Shown piece by piece: positions 16,759 to 25,187 of a stretch of 37,707 nucleotides of DNA. The position numbers and the translations under genes were made by a program. Numbering within the stretch: position 1 is the stretch's first letter; each line of letters starts with the position of its first letter. The stretch is from Spirochaetaceae bacterium (GTDB taxonomy: Bacteria > Spirochaetota > Spirochaetia > Treponematales > Breznakiellaceae): assembly GCA_031281945.1 (NCBI GenBank), contig JAITER010000066.1, positions 1 through 37,707 on the forward strand, given 5' to 3'. The notes beneath the pieces are model-generated. The model did not search any database, was not told where the DNA came from, and saw only the letters and a list, made by a program, of their open reading frames with translations.

Positions 16759-18372
16759 CTATTTACTATAAACAACACTTGGCAAAGGGCGGTAATTTTT
16801 AAAAGAAAGATACTTAAATGGATGTATATCCAGCACATTGCGGAACCAACCGTCTATTTCGCTTGTATCTATAATGTTTAACGCATAATTATAGTACAAT
16901 GGCAAAACCGTGCCTCTTTCTAAAAGCAACTGCTCCGCCTTTGCAAGCGTTTCCCACCGGCGCTCGCCTTCCTGCAACATGGAGGCGTCGATTAAAGCCT
17001 CATAATCGGCGTCGTTATGGCGGGCGTCGTTAAGGTTCGAGTCTTTGCGCCACATTTGCAAAAAGGTGTACGGATCGGCGAAATCGCCTATCCACGTAGA
17101 AGCGCCCACATCGTAATCGTCTGCTTTAAGCGCGTTAAAATAATTTTCGTAAGACAAAACCTCAATTTTTGAATTTACGCCCAGCGTTTCTTTCCAGGTT
17201 TTCGCCATAATTCCTCCAATCCGCCCAGCGTCAATCGAAGGTGTAAGCCGTATAACAAGCTCCGGCAAACCCTCCCCGCCGGCGTATCCACTTTCAGCAA
17301 GCAGTTTTTTCGCTTCGTCTCCGTCCGTTTTTTCCAGACCTTCAATTTCTGGATAGCCTGGAATCGGATAAATCAGCGTTTTCGCCGGCAGATTGTATTC
17401 TTTTCGAAGTTCTTCCCAGGGAAGCGTTAAAATAAGCGCCCGGCGCAAACGCCAATCGTTCCATGGTTTTCTTGAGGAACGAACAAAATAGTAATGGGTG
17501 GCGAACATGGCGTTTATTTCTATACCGGAACGGTCTGTTAGGGTTTCCAAATTCACTTCTCCGGCTATCCAGCGGATTTCACCCGAATTCCACATGGCGG
17601 AGGCCTCATCGCCGTCTTCTGTATATTTTACCGTTATTTTTTTTAGCATCACGTTTTCACCGTCCCAGTAAAAATCGTTGCGCGCCAGCACTTTTACCTC
17701 TGGAGCGTTTTCTTCCAAATAAAAAGGCCCGTTTGACACTATTTTTATATTCGACCAGTCGGTCGCATTTAACATGGAGGGGTGTATTGGTGAAAAAGAA
17801 TGATGGCAAAGCACGCTTGGAAAAAAATCCGCGGGGGAAACCAGTTTTACAACAAGGGTGCGGGGAGACGGGGCTTCTATTCCAACTTTAGAAGAGTCCG
17901 GCGCAACGCCCAACCGGTACGCCTGAGCCCCTTCAATTATGTCAAAAAGCGAAGAATACGGCGATGCGGCGCCCATTTCCAACAAAGAAAGCCACGCCGT
18001 TTTAAAGTCTTCAGCCGTTACGGGGTCGCCGTTATTGTAACGGGCGTCTTCGCGTATTGTAAAAGTCCATTGTGTTTTGTCTTCCGAAAGTTTCCAGGAA
18101 CTCGCAGCCGCCGGCACAGGCTCCATTGTAAGCGGGTGATAGGAAAACAAACCCTCGTACAAACCGGTAAAAATCTGGGCTTCGCTTGCAATGTAGGATT
18201 TTCTAAAATCGAATTCCACACTGTTGCCGGAAAGTGAAATGGCAAGTTCTTCCCTGTTCGCCGCGATGGGGCGCGTTTCGGCGTAGGTGTTTTCGCTGGA
18301 TTTTCCAAGCAAGCCAAGCGCGTTTACCATACAGGCGGAGAAAAAAAACAGGCACAAAGCAATTTTATTCAT
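16759..18372 (-). CDS. OppA-like peptide-binding protein
   Basis: This 537-residue protein of the SBP_bac_5 family is the extracytoplasmic substrate receptor of Opp/Dpp-type ABC importers. It has a signal sequence (LCLFFFSACMVNALG, with a Cys that could be lipidated). The family segments are SEAQIFTGLYEGLF, SWKLSEDKTQWTFTIRED, NNGDPVTAEDFKTAW, then WNDWRLRRALIL and DFADPYTFLQMW near the C-terminal lobe. No permease or ATPase genes are adjacent, so it is an orphan receptor or works with a transporter elsewhere. It starts 27 bases after the preceding leftward gene and is probably cotranscribed with it. Confidence 0.92.
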   Translation of the reverse strand: MNKIALCLFFFSACMVNALGLLGKSSENTYAETRPIAANREELAISLSGNSVEFDFRKSYIASEAQIFTGLYEGLFSYHPLTMEPVPAAASSWKLSEDKTQWTFTIREDARYNNGDPVTAEDFKTAWLSLLEMGAASPYSSLFDIIEGAQAYRLGVAPDSSKVGIEAPSPRTLVVKLVSPADFFPSVLCHHSFSPIHPSMLNATDWSNIKIVSNGPFYLEENAPEVKVLARNDFYWDGENVMLKKITVKYTEDGDEASAMWNSGEIRWIAGEVNLETLTDRSGIEINAMFATHYYFVRSSRKPWNDWRLRRALILTLPWEELRKEYNLPAKTLIYPIPGYPEIEGLEKTDGDEAKKLLAESGYAGGEGLPELVIRLTPSIDAGRIGGIMAKTWKETLGVNSKIEVLSYENYFNALKADDYDVGASTWIGDFADPYTFLQMWRKDSNLNDARHNDADYEALIDASMLQEGERRWETLAKAEQLLLERGTVLPLYYNYALNIIDTSEIDGWFRNVLDIHPFKYLSFKNYRPLPSVVYSK

Positions 18373-18399
18373 CGTAGTAAACCCTTTTCAGAAACGCCG

Positions 18400-19770
18400 T
18401 TACGGCGTTGCGACGCCAAGCGCCGCCGCCTGCTCACATTCTTCTTTTATGAATTCATATTCAGCAAGTTTTTTCCCGGCCTGCACATGAATGTTTTTTA
18501 AAGCCGTAAGTTCGGGTTTAATTCCTTTTATTTTTAATTTATCTTTTTCTTTCATCCCATTCTTAAAGAATTCATCCAATCCAAGCAAGGTTTTGTACAA
18601 ATTAAACACATCCTGCAAATTCCGCCGCAATAAAGCAAACAATTGTTCTTCCGGCATAGCTCGAAGTTTTTTCATTCCAATTCCGCCGGCGGTCATAGCC
18701 GAAAAAATTCTATTTTTTTTGTCCACTTCCGCGCAAAACAAACTAAAGTTAAGCTTAAGCGGCGAGACTGTATTTTTTACAGGATCCAACACCATAAACT
18801 CATAAACTACAGTGTTTTTTTCGCCGGAAAAAATGCCGGCCAGTCTTTTAAAAAAAGTCCTGTTGCGGCTCTGCAAAACCGCGTGATTGTTCATCACTTT
18901 TTCCATTATTTCCGGTAAACAAGTGGAAACAGAGCCTATAATGTTTAATCCCTGTATAAGAACCGGTTTAGTTTCAGGCGCTTTTTTTTCAGCTTCCGTT
19001 TTTTTTTCAGGGATTTTAGAAAGGCGCGCTATCAGTTCTCCCTGCAAATTTAAAGCGTCCGGGGACAGGTCTTCCATAATAATTTGTTCTACAAGGTCTT
19101 TGTAAAAAGGCCCGCCCGATGCGTCCTTGCTAAAAACGGCGGCTATGTTTTCCACGGTTTTTTTTTCTGGGGGAAGGCTGTCGCTAACAGTCAACCGAAT
19201 CTGGTATTTGTAATATTCATTTTGGAAATCTTTAATCTCTTTGAGCATACCCAGTATTTTTTCCGTACCGGCGGCGAGCCCGTTAAGAAGTTCGTTCAGT
19301 TGCGATATGGATAAACTATCAACAGAGCCTTGCCTCATCGCCATAATCGTTTCCAGCATCGCTATTGTATTTACGGATTCTGAATCCGGCGTCAAATTCG
19401 CCCATTCCACGTAAAGCACAAGGGCCGTTATTTGATTTATAACGTCATGAGTTAGAACGTCTACGCTTACCGGCATAAAATTACAGATGTAATCAAATTG
19501 ATTGTCCAGGCGGGCGAGCCTTTCCCCCAGCACATTTCGTTTTTTAGTTTCCAGAATAGGCGTTTCGTCGGGTATTTTAATACGGTCTGTTTTGGAGTCG
19601 TTCTTGTAAATGTCGTCGATTATATGGCCTTTAACAACCAAAAGATTATAAAGACCGGAAATTCCATTGCGAAACAGCTTCATTTCGGTTTTCAAGTCTT
19701 GAATGCATATTTTTTCCAGGTATTCTCTTCGTGAATTCAGAGCTTCTTCCAGGTCTTTTAAAAAAGGCAA
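18400..19770 (-). CDS. Unknown helical protein upstream of OppA-like gene
   Basis: I do not recognise this 456-residue protein. It appears cytoplasmic and largely alpha-helical, with heptad-like stretches near both ends (DLEEALNSRREYLEKI and ALKNIHVQAGKKLAEYEF) and no signal peptide or membrane span. TTG 19770 is the start: ggaggg lies eight bases upstream, and no ATG or GTG is in frame near it. The 27-base gap to the OppA-like gene suggests one operon. Upstream to 20075 is an AT-rich divergent region without a second long gene. Confidence 0.8.
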   Translation of the reverse strand: MPFLKDLEEALNSRREYLEKICIQDLKTEMKLFRNGISGLYNLLVVKGHIIDDIYKNDSKTDRIKIPDETPILETKKRNVLGERLARLDNQFDYICNFMPVSVDVLTHDVINQITALVLYVEWANLTPDSESVNTIAMLETIMAMRQGSVDSLSISQLNELLNGLAAGTEKILGMLKEIKDFQNEYYKYQIRLTVSDSLPPEKKTVENIAAVFSKDASGGPFYKDLVEQIIMEDLSPDALNLQGELIARLSKIPEKKTEAEKKAPETKPVLIQGLNIIGSVSTCLPEIMEKVMNNHAVLQSRNRTFFKRLAGIFSGEKNTVVYEFMVLDPVKNTVSPLKLNFSLFCAEVDKKNRIFSAMTAGGIGMKKLRAMPEEQLFALLRRNLQDVFNLYKTLLGLDEFFKNGMKEKDKLKIKGIKPELTALKNIHVQAGKKLAEYEFIKEECEQAAALGVATP

Positions 19771-19896
19771 ACCAACATCCCTCCAACAGTTTTTAGTGTT
19801 GATAATTTATTAAACATATTTAACATATAATAAAAATATTCCACTGTCTAGTTGCAAATCCATACAAAGCCAAAACTTACAAAACGGAAGGCCGTC

Positions 19897-19956
19897 ATGA
19901 GTATTATTGATTTTACACGAATTGCGGCGTTCCCGAAAGGGAATCGGGTTGTTTGA
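19897..19956 (+). CDS. Possible 19-residue leader ORF
   Basis: ATG 19897 has ggaagg five bases upstream and encodes MSIIDFTRIAAFPKGNRVV before TGA. The last codons form a small hairpin, ttccc/gggaa with a gaaa loop (19930-19943). It lies in the divergent gap 19771-20075 and precedes the omptin gene. It may be a leader peptide, a truncated gene start or chance. Confidence 0.2.
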   Translation: MSIIDFTRIAAFPKGNRVV

Positions 19957-20053
19957 AAGCCCAGTCGGTTCCGGCGGAAACCTCCGCGAAAGAATCGCGG
20001 CGGTTCAATTCGCGGGGAGCCGGGCGGCGTCTGATATAAAACGCCGAAAACTG

Positions 20054-20062
20054 TGCTATAAT
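20054..20062 (+). promoter_or_regulatory. Extended -10 of omptin gene
   Basis: TGC followed by a perfect TATAAT (20057-20062) is a full extended -10 element. Transcription would start near 20069, only about seven bases before ATG 20076, giving an almost leaderless mRNA. No SD precedes that ATG. No -35 element is seen. Confidence 0.35.
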
Positions 20063-20075
20063 GTATGGCGAACAA

Positions 20076-21047
20076 ATGAGTCGCGTTTTATCATCGATTT
20101 TCAACAAAAGCGCCAAAATCAAAATTCTTTTTTCCGCAATTTTTATTGTTTTACCGCATATATCGTCCGCCGAACCCGCCACTGTTTTTTCGCTGACGGC
20201 GGATGGCGGCGTTTTTTACGGGCTTGCAAATGAATATGTTTATTATGGCGGCAAAAGAATCAGCCATCTTGAATGGGACGAAAAAAATACGCCGTTCGCC
20301 CGTTTTTCCGCAATATTATCCCTAAAAAATTTTTTTGTACGCGGCGAAGCGCTTTCCGCTTTTGCGTCCAACTCCGGCTTTATACGCGATTACGATTTTT
20401 TAACCGAAAGCGGCGGCGCGGTCTCATCTTATTCGGAACATGACGCGCATATCGATTTTCACAACATATTCGGCCTGGAAGCCGGTTACGCGCTGACTTT
20501 CCGGAACTTTCGCTTTGATTTATCCGCCGGCTTCCGTTACAACGCCAGAAAATGGACTGGCTCGGAGGGCTTTATTCAATATCCGCCATACAACGAACCC
20601 TGGACTGGCGACGAGCCTAAAACAAGCATCTCTGGAGCCGTAATCACCTACGAACAAAAAATTTCAAACCTGTATATACGCTTAAACTGTTCGCGCCAAA
20701 TTTCAAATCAATTTAAAATCGGCGTAACCGGCGAATTTCACCCGTATTTTTGGGTGAAATCGCTGGACTCTCATATCGACCGGAAAAAGCAGTTTTTAGA
20801 CTCAATGCAGGGCGGCTACGGCGGTTCCGCCGGCCTTTACGCGCAATACAAACCATACGCCGCAAGCCGCTGGAACGTTAAAGCGGGCTTTTCGTGGGAA
20901 AAAACAGCCGAAATAAACGGAAGCGCGGCAAGCAGGGAAACGGGCCTCTATCTTGAAGAAAATCCATTTAAAACCGTTAGAAACTACTCTTCCGGTTTTG
21001 AAAGTTTTTTGTTTATTTTTTTCGCCGGAATAACTTTCGAATTATAA
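20076..21047 (+). CDS. Omptin-family outer-membrane protease
   Basis: This 323-residue protein has a signal sequence (KIKILFSAIFIVLPHISSA) and the omptin barrel landmarks: ANEYVYYGGKRISHLEW, RYNARKWTGSEG and a C-terminal aromatic strand ending GITFEL. The catalytic positions of OmpT (Asp83/Asp85 and Asp210/His212 of the mature enzyme) appear conserved as RDYDF (Asp105, Asp107) and LDSHID (Asp231, His233). Omptins cleave extracellular peptides at basic residues; their substrate here is unknown. ATG 20076 is chosen because ATG 20061 overlaps the -10 element. argF follows after 45 bases. The family is best known from Gammaproteobacteria. Confidence 0.8.
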   Translation: MSRVLSSIFNKSAKIKILFSAIFIVLPHISSAEPATVFSLTADGGVFYGLANEYVYYGGKRISHLEWDEKNTPFARFSAILSLKNFFVRGEALSAFASNSGFIRDYDFLTESGGAVSSYSEHDAHIDFHNIFGLEAGYALTFRNFRFDLSAGFRYNARKWTGSEGFIQYPPYNEPWTGDEPKTSISGAVITYEQKISNLYIRLNCSRQISNQFKIGVTGEFHPYFWVKSLDSHIDRKKQFLDSMQGGYGGSAGLYAQYKPYAASRWNVKAGFSWEKTAEINGSAASRETGLYLEENPFKTVRNYSSGFESFLFIFFAGITFEL

Positions 21048-21092
21048 AACGGGGGAATATGAAAACTCCATTTTATGCGCTATTCTTTATAA

Positions 21093-22046
21093 ATGTTGAA
21101 AATAAATCCTATAAAAGGGCGTTCTTTGCTTACCTGGTTAGATTTTTCCCCGGAAGAAATTCGTTATCTTTTAGATCTTTCCAAAGAGGTTAAGGCTGAA
21201 GCTAAACAAGGCGTTGTAAAACAAAGATTTCAAGGCAAAAGCATAGCGCTTATTTTTGAAAAAAATTCAACCAGAACCCGTTCCGCTTTTGAAACGGCGT
21301 TTGGGGAGGAAGGCGGGCATCCCGTTTTTCTTTCGTTAAATGATATACACATTGGAAACGGAAAAGAAAGCATAGAAGATACGGCCAGGATTCTTGGCAG
21401 AATGTATTCCGCCATTCAGTTTCGCGGATTTAAACAATCCACCGTAGAAACACTGGCCGCGTATTCCGGCGTTCCGGTTTTTAACGGCCTCACCGATTTT
21501 TGCCACCCAACCCAGGCCCTGGCCGACGTCATGACGCTTGAAGAAGAATTCGGCTCTTGCAAAGGCAAAAACCTTGTCTTTTGCGGCGACGGGCGCAACA
21601 ATGTAACCCGCTCGCTTTTGGCTATATGCTCAAAACTTGGCGTAAACTTAACTATAATCAGCCCAAAAGGGCTCCAGTTGGAAGAAGATTTTGTAAAAAG
21701 ATGTCGTCCTTGCGGAGAAGAATCCGGCATGAAGTTAGTTATTACAAGCGACGTCAACGCCGTGGAAGGAGCGGATGCGGTGTACACCGATGTGTGGACT
21801 TCCATGGGGGAGGAAGCGCAGAAATCCGCCCGCAAAGAATTGCTTTCCCCGTACCAGGTAAATGCGGCTCTTATGCGAAAAACCCAAAAAAAGGAAACCA
21901 TTTTTTTACATTGCCTCCCCGCGATTAAAGGCGAGGAAGTAACCGCCGAAGTGATAGACGGGGAACAAAGCCGCGTTTGGGACGAAGGCGAAAACCGCAA
22001 GCACACTATAAAAGCGATTATGCTGGCCGCTATGGGCGCTGTTTAA
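21093..22046 (+). CDS. argF: Ornithine carbamoyltransferase
   Basis: The enzyme makes citrulline from ornithine and carbamoyl phosphate, or runs in reverse in the arginine deiminase route. The 317-residue protein has the carbamoyl-phosphate site STRTR (59-63), FRGF, CHPTQALAD, the SMG-loop-containing stretch VWTSMGEE that favours ornithine over aspartate, and the catalytic HCLPA. ATG 21093 lacks a clear SD. No arcA, arcC or other arg gene is in the window, so biosynthetic and catabolic roles cannot be separated. Confidence 0.95.
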   Translation: MLKINPIKGRSLLTWLDFSPEEIRYLLDLSKEVKAEAKQGVVKQRFQGKSIALIFEKNSTRTRSAFETAFGEEGGHPVFLSLNDIHIGNGKESIEDTARILGRMYSAIQFRGFKQSTVETLAAYSGVPVFNGLTDFCHPTQALADVMTLEEEFGSCKGKNLVFCGDGRNNVTRSLLAICSKLGVNLTIISPKGLQLEEDFVKRCRPCGEESGMKLVITSDVNAVEGADAVYTDVWTSMGEEAQKSARKELLSPYQVNAALMRKTQKKETIFLHCLPAIKGEEVTAEVIDGEQSRVWDEGENRKHTIKAIMLAAMGAV

Positions 22047-22436
22047 ATCCGGCGTTAATACGCAAACAGAGCGCCAGCAACGATTAGCCGCCGGTTAACC
22101 GGCTCCTGTTTCGGATGTAAAATCACTTTTTATATTTCAAAATTTGATAGTCGAAAGCGGTTGAATTTCAATTAAACGCCGCTTTACCGCTTAATTTCGG
22201 TTGCAAAAACAAAAAGCCGCCGCCAAATCATTAAATAAATTTAAATCTTTCCAAGACAGAAAGCGCAGCCTCCGGTGTTCCGGGTTTATACGCCGCCGCA
22301 ATCGAAGCTTTCCTGCACCGGCCTACATCCACACGGCGATTCCATTTCGCAACGCTGAAATTCCAGCAAAAATACGCAAGATACCGCGCGTTTTCGCCGA
22401 TAATAATATGAGGTTTGCATATTAAGGAGCGCAAAA
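22047..22436. other. Gap between argF and ompA-like gene
   Basis: No gene is seen in 390 bases. A perfect 12-base palindrome, ccggttaaccgg (22091-22102), lies 45 bases after argF and may be part of a terminator. The last 60 bases are AT-rich and probably carry the promoter of the next gene, but no clear box pair was found. Confidence 0.5.
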
Positions 22437-23723
22437 ATGATGAGCATTTTCCATGCGAAAAAACCCGCCGGGGCGCTAAAAAGGCGGCTTCCCCAAACCC
22501 GTTTTATTTTACGGTTCGGCGGCGTTTTATTTTGCGCGTTATCTTCCTTGCTTCCTTCCCATATTTTTGGACAGGAAGCGGCGCAACTTGACGCCATCTC
22601 CCTGGATTCCGCCTCCGTTGTGGAAAAATCAGATTGGGCGCGTTACGATGACGGCAAATACGTCGGCCACGTGTACAGGGAAGTTCGCTCATCCATAGTC
22701 CCGCTGGAAGAACCTCAGGTAGACGGTTTTCAGGCGTACAGAGGCAACTTTTTTGTTTTGGAAGAAACCTTGCGGGATATGCGTTCCGCGGCCAGGGCGG
22801 TAAACGACGTCGTTCCCGTCCGGTTCAATCTTTCTAAAAACGGAACAATGACGATTGAGCAAGACCGGGGGTTTCCAAGCCTGCGCAACTTTCCATCATA
22901 TTCAAAAAATACGGTATACCCCGGCGACAAATGGACGGCGGCTGGGAAACGCGCCCTAGACCCGTTAAACAATGGCGCCATAGTTTTAACGCCATTTCTT
23001 GCGGAGTATGAATATAAAGGCGTTGAAATTTACAAAGACATTCCCGTACACCGCATAACGGCGCGTTACGCTTCGCGTTACAATTCAGGACGCATGGCGC
23101 CTATAGCCTACGACGGCGCTTTTCCCAAAGCCCAGCCTTTTACAGGGCTTAACGGCAAGCACGAAGTAGACATACTGATTCGGGTTTCCAATGGCATGAT
23201 GCTTTTATCGCGCGACTCCATGGACGAAACCTTTGCTTGGGCGGATGGAAAAACGGTGCGTTTTAAGGGGTTCACCCTTATTTTTGGCGAAGGCTTGCAA
23301 CCTTTAAATCGGGAGGCGCTTGTAAACGACATAACTCCGCAAATAACAGATGCGGACGTTCAGGTGGCCAAGGTGATGGAAGGCGTAAGGCTTACCATTC
23401 AAGACTTACAATTTAAGCCCGATTCCGATGAACTTCTACCAGGTGAAGTGCAACGATTGGAAGTTATAGCCGATTCGCTTAAAAAAATACCAGACCGCAC
23501 ATTTTTGGTGGAAGGCCACACCGCGGCGGCAGGATCCAGCGAAACCGATGTTGAATTATCAGTGGCGCGGGCCAAACGCATAGCAAGCGAATTAAGCGTC
23601 CGCGGCATAAACGCCAGCCGTTTTATTTACAAAGGGTGGGGAAGCTCCCGCCCTGTTGCGGACAACTCTACAGAAGACGGGCGCAAAAAAAATCGCCGCG
23701 TAGAAATTACAATTATTGAATAA
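22437..23723 (+). CDS. OmpA-family envelope protein
   Basis: This 428-residue protein has a basic N-terminus and a hydrophobic export signal (FILRFGGVLFCALSSLL, then SHIFGQEA). The large middle part is not recognised. The last 115 residues form an OmpA/MotB-like peptidoglycan-binding domain: LQFKPDSDELLPGE, FLVEGHTAAAGS and LSVARAKRIASEL, ending KKNRRVEITI. Such domains anchor the outer membrane or periplasmic proteins to the cell wall. ATG 22437 has aaggag at 22424-22429. hisD starts four bases after its stop, so the two are probably cotranscribed though functionally unrelated. Confidence 0.88.
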   Translation: MMSIFHAKKPAGALKRRLPQTRFILRFGGVLFCALSSLLPSHIFGQEAAQLDAISLDSASVVEKSDWARYDDGKYVGHVYREVRSSIVPLEEPQVDGFQAYRGNFFVLEETLRDMRSAARAVNDVVPVRFNLSKNGTMTIEQDRGFPSLRNFPSYSKNTVYPGDKWTAAGKRALDPLNNGAIVLTPFLAEYEYKGVEIYKDIPVHRITARYASRYNSGRMAPIAYDGAFPKAQPFTGLNGKHEVDILIRVSNGMMLLSRDSMDETFAWADGKTVRFKGFTLIFGEGLQPLNREALVNDITPQITDADVQVAKVMEGVRLTIQDLQFKPDSDELLPGEVQRLEVIADSLKKIPDRTFLVEGHTAAAGSSETDVELSVARAKRIASELSVRGINASRFIYKGWGSSRPVADNSTEDGRKKNRRVEITIIE

Positions 23724-23727
23724 CGAG

Positions 23728-25011
23728 ATGCGAGTAATAAAACAATCCGCCAAAAGCGCCTTTTCTTTTAACGCCGGTCTTTCACGCAAGGTTTCACGCA
23801 TACTTGCAAAAGTAAAAAAAGGCGGCGAAGCGGCGGTGCTAAAATTTGAAAAAAAATTTAGCGGCGCAAACCTTAAAACGGTTTCTGTAAGCAAGGCGCG
23901 GATAAAAGCCGCATACAACCTGCTTAACAGCGAAACTATAGACGCGCTTCATTTTTCAGCGGGCCGTATTTTAGAATTCGCAAAAAAACAAAAAGAATGT
24001 ATACTTCCGCTAAATTATCAAAGTTTAAACGGCGCGATGGAATTAGGCCACAGCTTAAGGCCTGTGGAGCGTTGCGGCTGTTATGTGCCGGCTGGCCGCC
24101 ATCCTTTGCCAAGTTCCGCCCTTATGAGCGTAATAACGGCTAAAGCCGCCGGAACTCCGTATGCGGCCGCTTGTTCGCCGCCTTTTTCGGGGAACAGCCC
24201 GGGCGGTTGCGACATTCACCCGGCGGTTCTTGCGGCCCTGGATATAGCCGGCGCGGACGAGGTGTTTTGCATGGGCGGGGCTCAAGCAGTCGCGGCTTTT
24301 GCTTACGGGGCGGGCCCTGTTCCGGCGGTTGATTTAATAGCCGGCCCCGGCAACCGTTTTGTAACGGAAGCCAAACGCCAAATTCTGGGAATCGCCGGCA
24401 TTGACAGTTTAGCCGGCCCCAGCGAGGTGCTGATTATCGCGGACGAGAGCGCCCGCGCCGATTTTATTGCAGCCGACCTCCTTGCGCAAGCGGAACATGA
24501 CAGCGCGGCGATTGCAACGCTTGTTACAACCAGCCTGGATTTAGCGCGTGAAGTTGAGCGGCGAATTGAAGAGTCGGCCCTCACGGTTGACGCTAGCGGA
24601 ACCGCCAGCCGTTCCTGGCGGGAAAACGGCGGGATTTTACTTGCGGATAGCATTGATGAAGCGATTGAGTTTGCGAACGCCGCCGCGCCGGAACATCTTG
24701 AATTACAAGTAGCCCCCGGAATTGAAAAAGAAACGGCGCAAAAATTAAAAGCTTATGGTTCTTTATTCGCCGGACATTACGCGCCCACCGCTTTTGGAGA
24801 TTTTGTTTCCGGCACAAACCACATATTGCCTACCATGGGAGCGGCTCGATTTTCCTCCGGCCTGTGGGTTGGTTCTTTCTTGCGCGTCCAGTTCAATCAA
24901 TTTGTTTCATGGCAAGCCTGCGAAAAGCTAGCCGGCCCCTGCGCCGCCTTCGCCAATATAGAAGGCCTTAACGCGCACGCCGAATCGGTAAAAATACGCC
25001 GCCAACCATGA
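23728..25011 (+). CDS. hisD: Histidinol dehydrogenase
   Basis: HisD performs the last two steps of histidine synthesis, oxidising histidinol to histidine with two NAD. The protein is 427 residues. The residues matching E. coli zinc ligands Gln259, His262, Asp360 and His419 are visible in QAEHDS, FGDFVSGTNH and GLNAHAESV, and the catalytic pair Glu326-His327 in APEHLEL. Other signatures are VPAGRHPLPSSALM and GPGNRFVTEAKRQ. The ATG at 23728 follows the OmpA-family stop by four bases; a TTG at 23716 would overlap it. No other his gene is adjacent. Confidence 0.95.
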   Translation: MRVIKQSAKSAFSFNAGLSRKVSRILAKVKKGGEAAVLKFEKKFSGANLKTVSVSKARIKAAYNLLNSETIDALHFSAGRILEFAKKQKECILPLNYQSLNGAMELGHSLRPVERCGCYVPAGRHPLPSSALMSVITAKAAGTPYAAACSPPFSGNSPGGCDIHPAVLAALDIAGADEVFCMGGAQAVAAFAYGAGPVPAVDLIAGPGNRFVTEAKRQILGIAGIDSLAGPSEVLIIADESARADFIAADLLAQAEHDSAAIATLVTTSLDLAREVERRIEESALTVDASGTASRSWRENGGILLADSIDEAIEFANAAAPEHLELQVAPGIEKETAQKLKAYGSLFAGHYAPTAFGDFVSGTNHILPTMGAARFSSGLWVGSFLRVQFNQFVSWQACEKLAGPCAAFANIEGLNAHAESVKIRRQP

Positions 25012-25162
25012 TTGGACTTATTCAAAAACATGACTGATTGAGGCTGCTCCAAAACACGGTTGGTTTTGAAACAGTCTCGATTGCTAAATAAATCTTGCAA
25101 AATGCTACGTATTTTGCTGTTTTTAAGCGGTTGTTGTTCAAAAATTGAAGTTTCTGAACCAA
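25011..25162 (+). repeat. Composite repeat, copy 3
   Basis: It starts attggacttattc directly at the hisD stop codon and ends ttgaagtttctgaacc. The internal block cttgcaaaatgctacg then tattttgctg (25094-25118) matches copy 2. A complete palindromic repeat (25037-25082) lies inside it, where copies 1 and 2 have other sequence, which suggests insertion of one repeat into another. Confidence 0.6.
25037..25082. repeat. Dispersed palindrome, copy 4
   Basis: attgaggctgctcc and its mirror acagtctcgat bound the centre ccaaaac-acggttg-gttttgaa. It lies within composite repeat copy 3, between hisD and the SPFH gene. Confidence 0.7.
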
Positions 25163-25187
25163 TCCATTAAAATTTAAGGAGTTTGCG

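Noticed and set aside
22201-22425. Small frame in the argF-ompA gap
   Set aside because: It has a TTG start without SD and no recognisable content.
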